A DNA stretch of 64,000 nucleotides, taken from NCBI RefSeq assembly GCF_901905185.1, contig NZ_CABFMQ020000098.1, forward strand, positions 1-64,000. The letters run 5' to 3'. The position numbers and the translations under genes were made by a program. The notes under the pieces were generated by a model. The model made no database searches and was not told where the DNA came from. It worked only from the letters and a program-made list of their open reading frames with translations. Source of the DNA: Methylocella tundrae. GTDB taxonomy: Bacteria > Pseudomonadota > Alphaproteobacteria > Rhizobiales > Beijerinckiaceae. Shown here in pieces: positions 62,438 to 64,000 of the stretch; within the stretch, counting starts at the first letter, position 1; each line of letters starts with the position of its first letter.

Positions 62438-64000
62438 ATGAACGAAGCTGAGCGTAGCCACAAGCCGGACCAGTCGGAGGTTTTCTCCTTCCTCGCAGAT
62501 TCCGCGACCTATGGGCTCGATGAGCCGGTGGTGCGGATCGACACGCATGGCGCCTCCGTTTTCCTCGCCGGCGAACATGTCTACAAGGTCAAGCGCGCCG
62601 TGCACTTTCCTTTCATGGATTTTTCGACGCTGGAAAAACGGCGCGCGGCATGTGAGAGCGAGATTGCCGTCAACAAGGGAAATGCGCCGGAGATCTATCT
62701 CGGAGTTGTTCCCATTTCACGCGAGAATAGCCGCTTAAAGCTTGGCTCTGGCAGCGAAATCATCGAATGGGCTGTGCATCTGCGCCGCTTCGACGAAAAC
62801 CTTGCGATGGATCGGCTCGCGTCGCGCGGCGAACTCGATATGAAGCTCGTCGAAAAGCTCGCCGAGGCGGTCGCCGCCTCGCACCGAAGAGCGCCGATCA
62901 TGCGCGACAGGGACGCGCCGGCGGCCCTGCGCGCTCAAATCGAAGAAACGATGGCGTCCCTTGAAGGCGCTCCCGACGTGTTTCCGGCCGGTGAGACGGC
63001 TGACCTCAAGCGCCGCATGCTGGACAGTTTCGAGCGCTCAAAATCGCTGCTCCAGCGGCGCGAAGCCGCAGGCGAAGTGCGGCGCTGCCACGGCGATCTC
63101 CATTTAGGCAATATCGCCATGATAAACGACACGCCCGTTTTGTTCGACGCGCTCGAATTCGACGAGCGGCTGGCGACCTGCGACATTCTCTATGATCTTG
63201 CCTTCCTGCTGATGGATGTTTGGACGCGCGGCCTGAAGATCGAGGCCAATTTGCTGATGAACCGCTATTTTTCGAAGTGCGACGACGTCGAAAGGCAGCT
63301 TGAGGCGCTGGCCGCGCTGCCGCTTTTTCTCAGTCTGCGCGCGGCGATCCGCGCCAAAGTGACAAACCTCGAACCTCGCAAAACGGCCGCGACGATCGCC
63401 GCGGCGCGGGCGCTGTTCGCCGCCGCCCGCGCCTTTTTTGTGCCGGAGCCGCTTCAGCTCGTTGCCGTCGGCGGCCTCTCGGGGACCGGGAAAAGCTCGC
63501 TCGCACGAAAAATCGCGCCTTTGATCGGCCGTCCGCCCGGCGCGGTCCATCTGCGCAGCGACATCGAGCGAAAGCGCTTTCTTCACGCCGGCGAATTCGA
63601 GACCTTGCCGCAGCAGGCCTACCGGCCGGAAATCTCGGTGATCGTCTACCGCCGTTTGCGCGATCTCGCGGCGACGGCGCTCGCAGCGGGTCAGAGCGTG
63701 GTCCTCGACGCCGCCCACCGAACAGCCGAAGAGCGGGCGCGGGCCGATATCGGCAAAAGCGCGGGGGCGCGATTCACGGGTCTCTGGCTCGAAGCGCCAA
63801 CCGGGATCAGGCTGGAACGGGTTTCGCGCCGCAAGGATGATGCGTCGGACGCCGGCCCCGAAATCGCCGCCGCGCAGGCGCGGGAGGCGGTCGGGACCAT
63901 CGACTGGCGGCGCCTCGACGCGTCACAGCCGATCGAGGCGCTCGTCAATCAGGCGCTTGCTGCAATCGACGCAGGCGCCCGCGTTGAAACGCCGAAGTGA
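62438..64000 (+). CDS. Bifunctional APH-like kinase / P-loop ATP-binding protein
   Basis: 520-aa fusion. The N-terminal half is an aminoglycoside phosphotransferase-like kinase: Lys in GEHVYKVKRAVHFPFMDFST, catalytic RRCHGDLHLGNIAMI and metal-binding LFDALEFDERLATCDILYD. The C-terminal third (from about residue 340) is a P-loop NTPase with GGLSGTGKSSLARKIAP and VVLDAAHRTAEERARAD. Such fusions are widespread in proteobacteria and have no established substrate; antibiotic resistance should not be assumed. The stop is the last codon of the window. Confidence 0.9.
   Translation: MNEAERSHKPDQSEVFSFLADSATYGLDEPVVRIDTHGASVFLAGEHVYKVKRAVHFPFMDFSTLEKRRAACESEIAVNKGNAPEIYLGVVPISRENSRLKLGSGSEIIEWAVHLRRFDENLAMDRLASRGELDMKLVEKLAEAVAASHRRAPIMRDRDAPAALRAQIEETMASLEGAPDVFPAGETADLKRRMLDSFERSKSLLQRREAAGEVRRCHGDLHLGNIAMINDTPVLFDALEFDERLATCDILYDLAFLLMDVWTRGLKIEANLLMNRYFSKCDDVERQLEALAALPLFLSLRAAIRAKVTNLEPRKTAATIAAARALFAAARAFFVPEPLQLVAVGGLSGTGKSSLARKIAPLIGRPPGAVHLRSDIERKRFLHAGEFETLPQQAYRPEISVIVYRRLRDLAATALAAGQSVVLDAAHRTAEERARADIGKSAGARFTGLWLEAPTGIRLERVSRRKDDASDAGPEIAAAQAREAVGTIDWRRLDASQPIEALVNQALAAIDAGARVETPK

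Noticed and set aside
1..64000. tRNA genes, rRNA, CRISPR arrays and insertion sequences
   Set aside because: I scanned for tRNA T-arm patterns, regular spaced repeats and transposase motifs and saw none that held up; a covariance search could still find a small RNA.

Overview
The window is high-GC and densely coded. It reads as a chromosomal segment of an alphaproteobacterium of the Hyphomicrobiales (Rhizobiales) type, possibly Beijerinckiaceae/Methylocystaceae. The clues are the order ubiquinol-cytochrome c chaperone - DUF177 - plsX - fabH - ihfA - MerR, the ribH-nusB-thiL block, a proton-pumping pyrophosphatase beside an OmlA/BamE-type lipoprotein, a tolQ-R-A-B operon, and an EcfG-type (general stress) promoter in front of csbD. 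No rRNA, tRNA, transposase, integrase or CRISPR array was recognised, and no methane-oxidation gene is present, so the family assignment is inference.

Layout. (1) 1-10449: a type II secretion locus with a divergent lipoprotein secretin gspD (cut by the left edge) and gspE-F-G-H-I-J-K, then, after a repeat-bearing gap, gspL-M and a GspC/N-like gene. (2) 10514-15012, minus strand: TolB, TolA, TolR, TolQ and YbgC. (3) 15156-19590: gpsA, an EVE-domain protein, a di-haem cytochrome c peroxidase and ahcY with a palindromic operator-like site. (4) 20013-27241: a cell-surface glycan region with an AT-rich FkbM methyltransferase, two glycosyltransferases, a PAPS-type sulfotransferase, an LptF/LptG-family permease and a Wzm/Wzt-type ABC exporter. 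(5) 27381-36094: csbD, a secreted GlcG/HbpS-like protein, a Tat-exported dienelactone hydrolase, an RND efflux pair, an MFS carrier and a cupin regulator. (6) 36320-43538: an LpxH-like phosphoesterase with a GT4 glycosyltransferase, a DegP-like protease without signal peptide, an FTR1 iron permease, an RhlE-type helicase and a MetX-like hydrolase. (7) 43900-50147: a TonB-dependent receptor, a divergent TetR/AhpD-like pair with palindromic operators, a transglutaminase-like cysteine proteinase, an EcsC protein and an exported unknown. (8) 50322-58419: MerR-ihfA-fabH-plsX-DUF177-chaperone, then omlA and hppA. (9) 58807-64000: a two-gene accessory pair (peptidoglycan-binding-like plus an unrecognised protein), thiL-nusB-ribH and an APH/P-loop kinase fusion.

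Regions 1, 2, 6 and 8 are mostly envelope functions (secretion, Tol-Pal, phospholipid precursors, outer-membrane assembly). Region 4 looks like the most variable part and could build and export a sulfated and possibly methylated glycan. The least understood genes are the pair at 58807-60093. At least five diverged copies of one short intergenic repeat family are scattered through the window.
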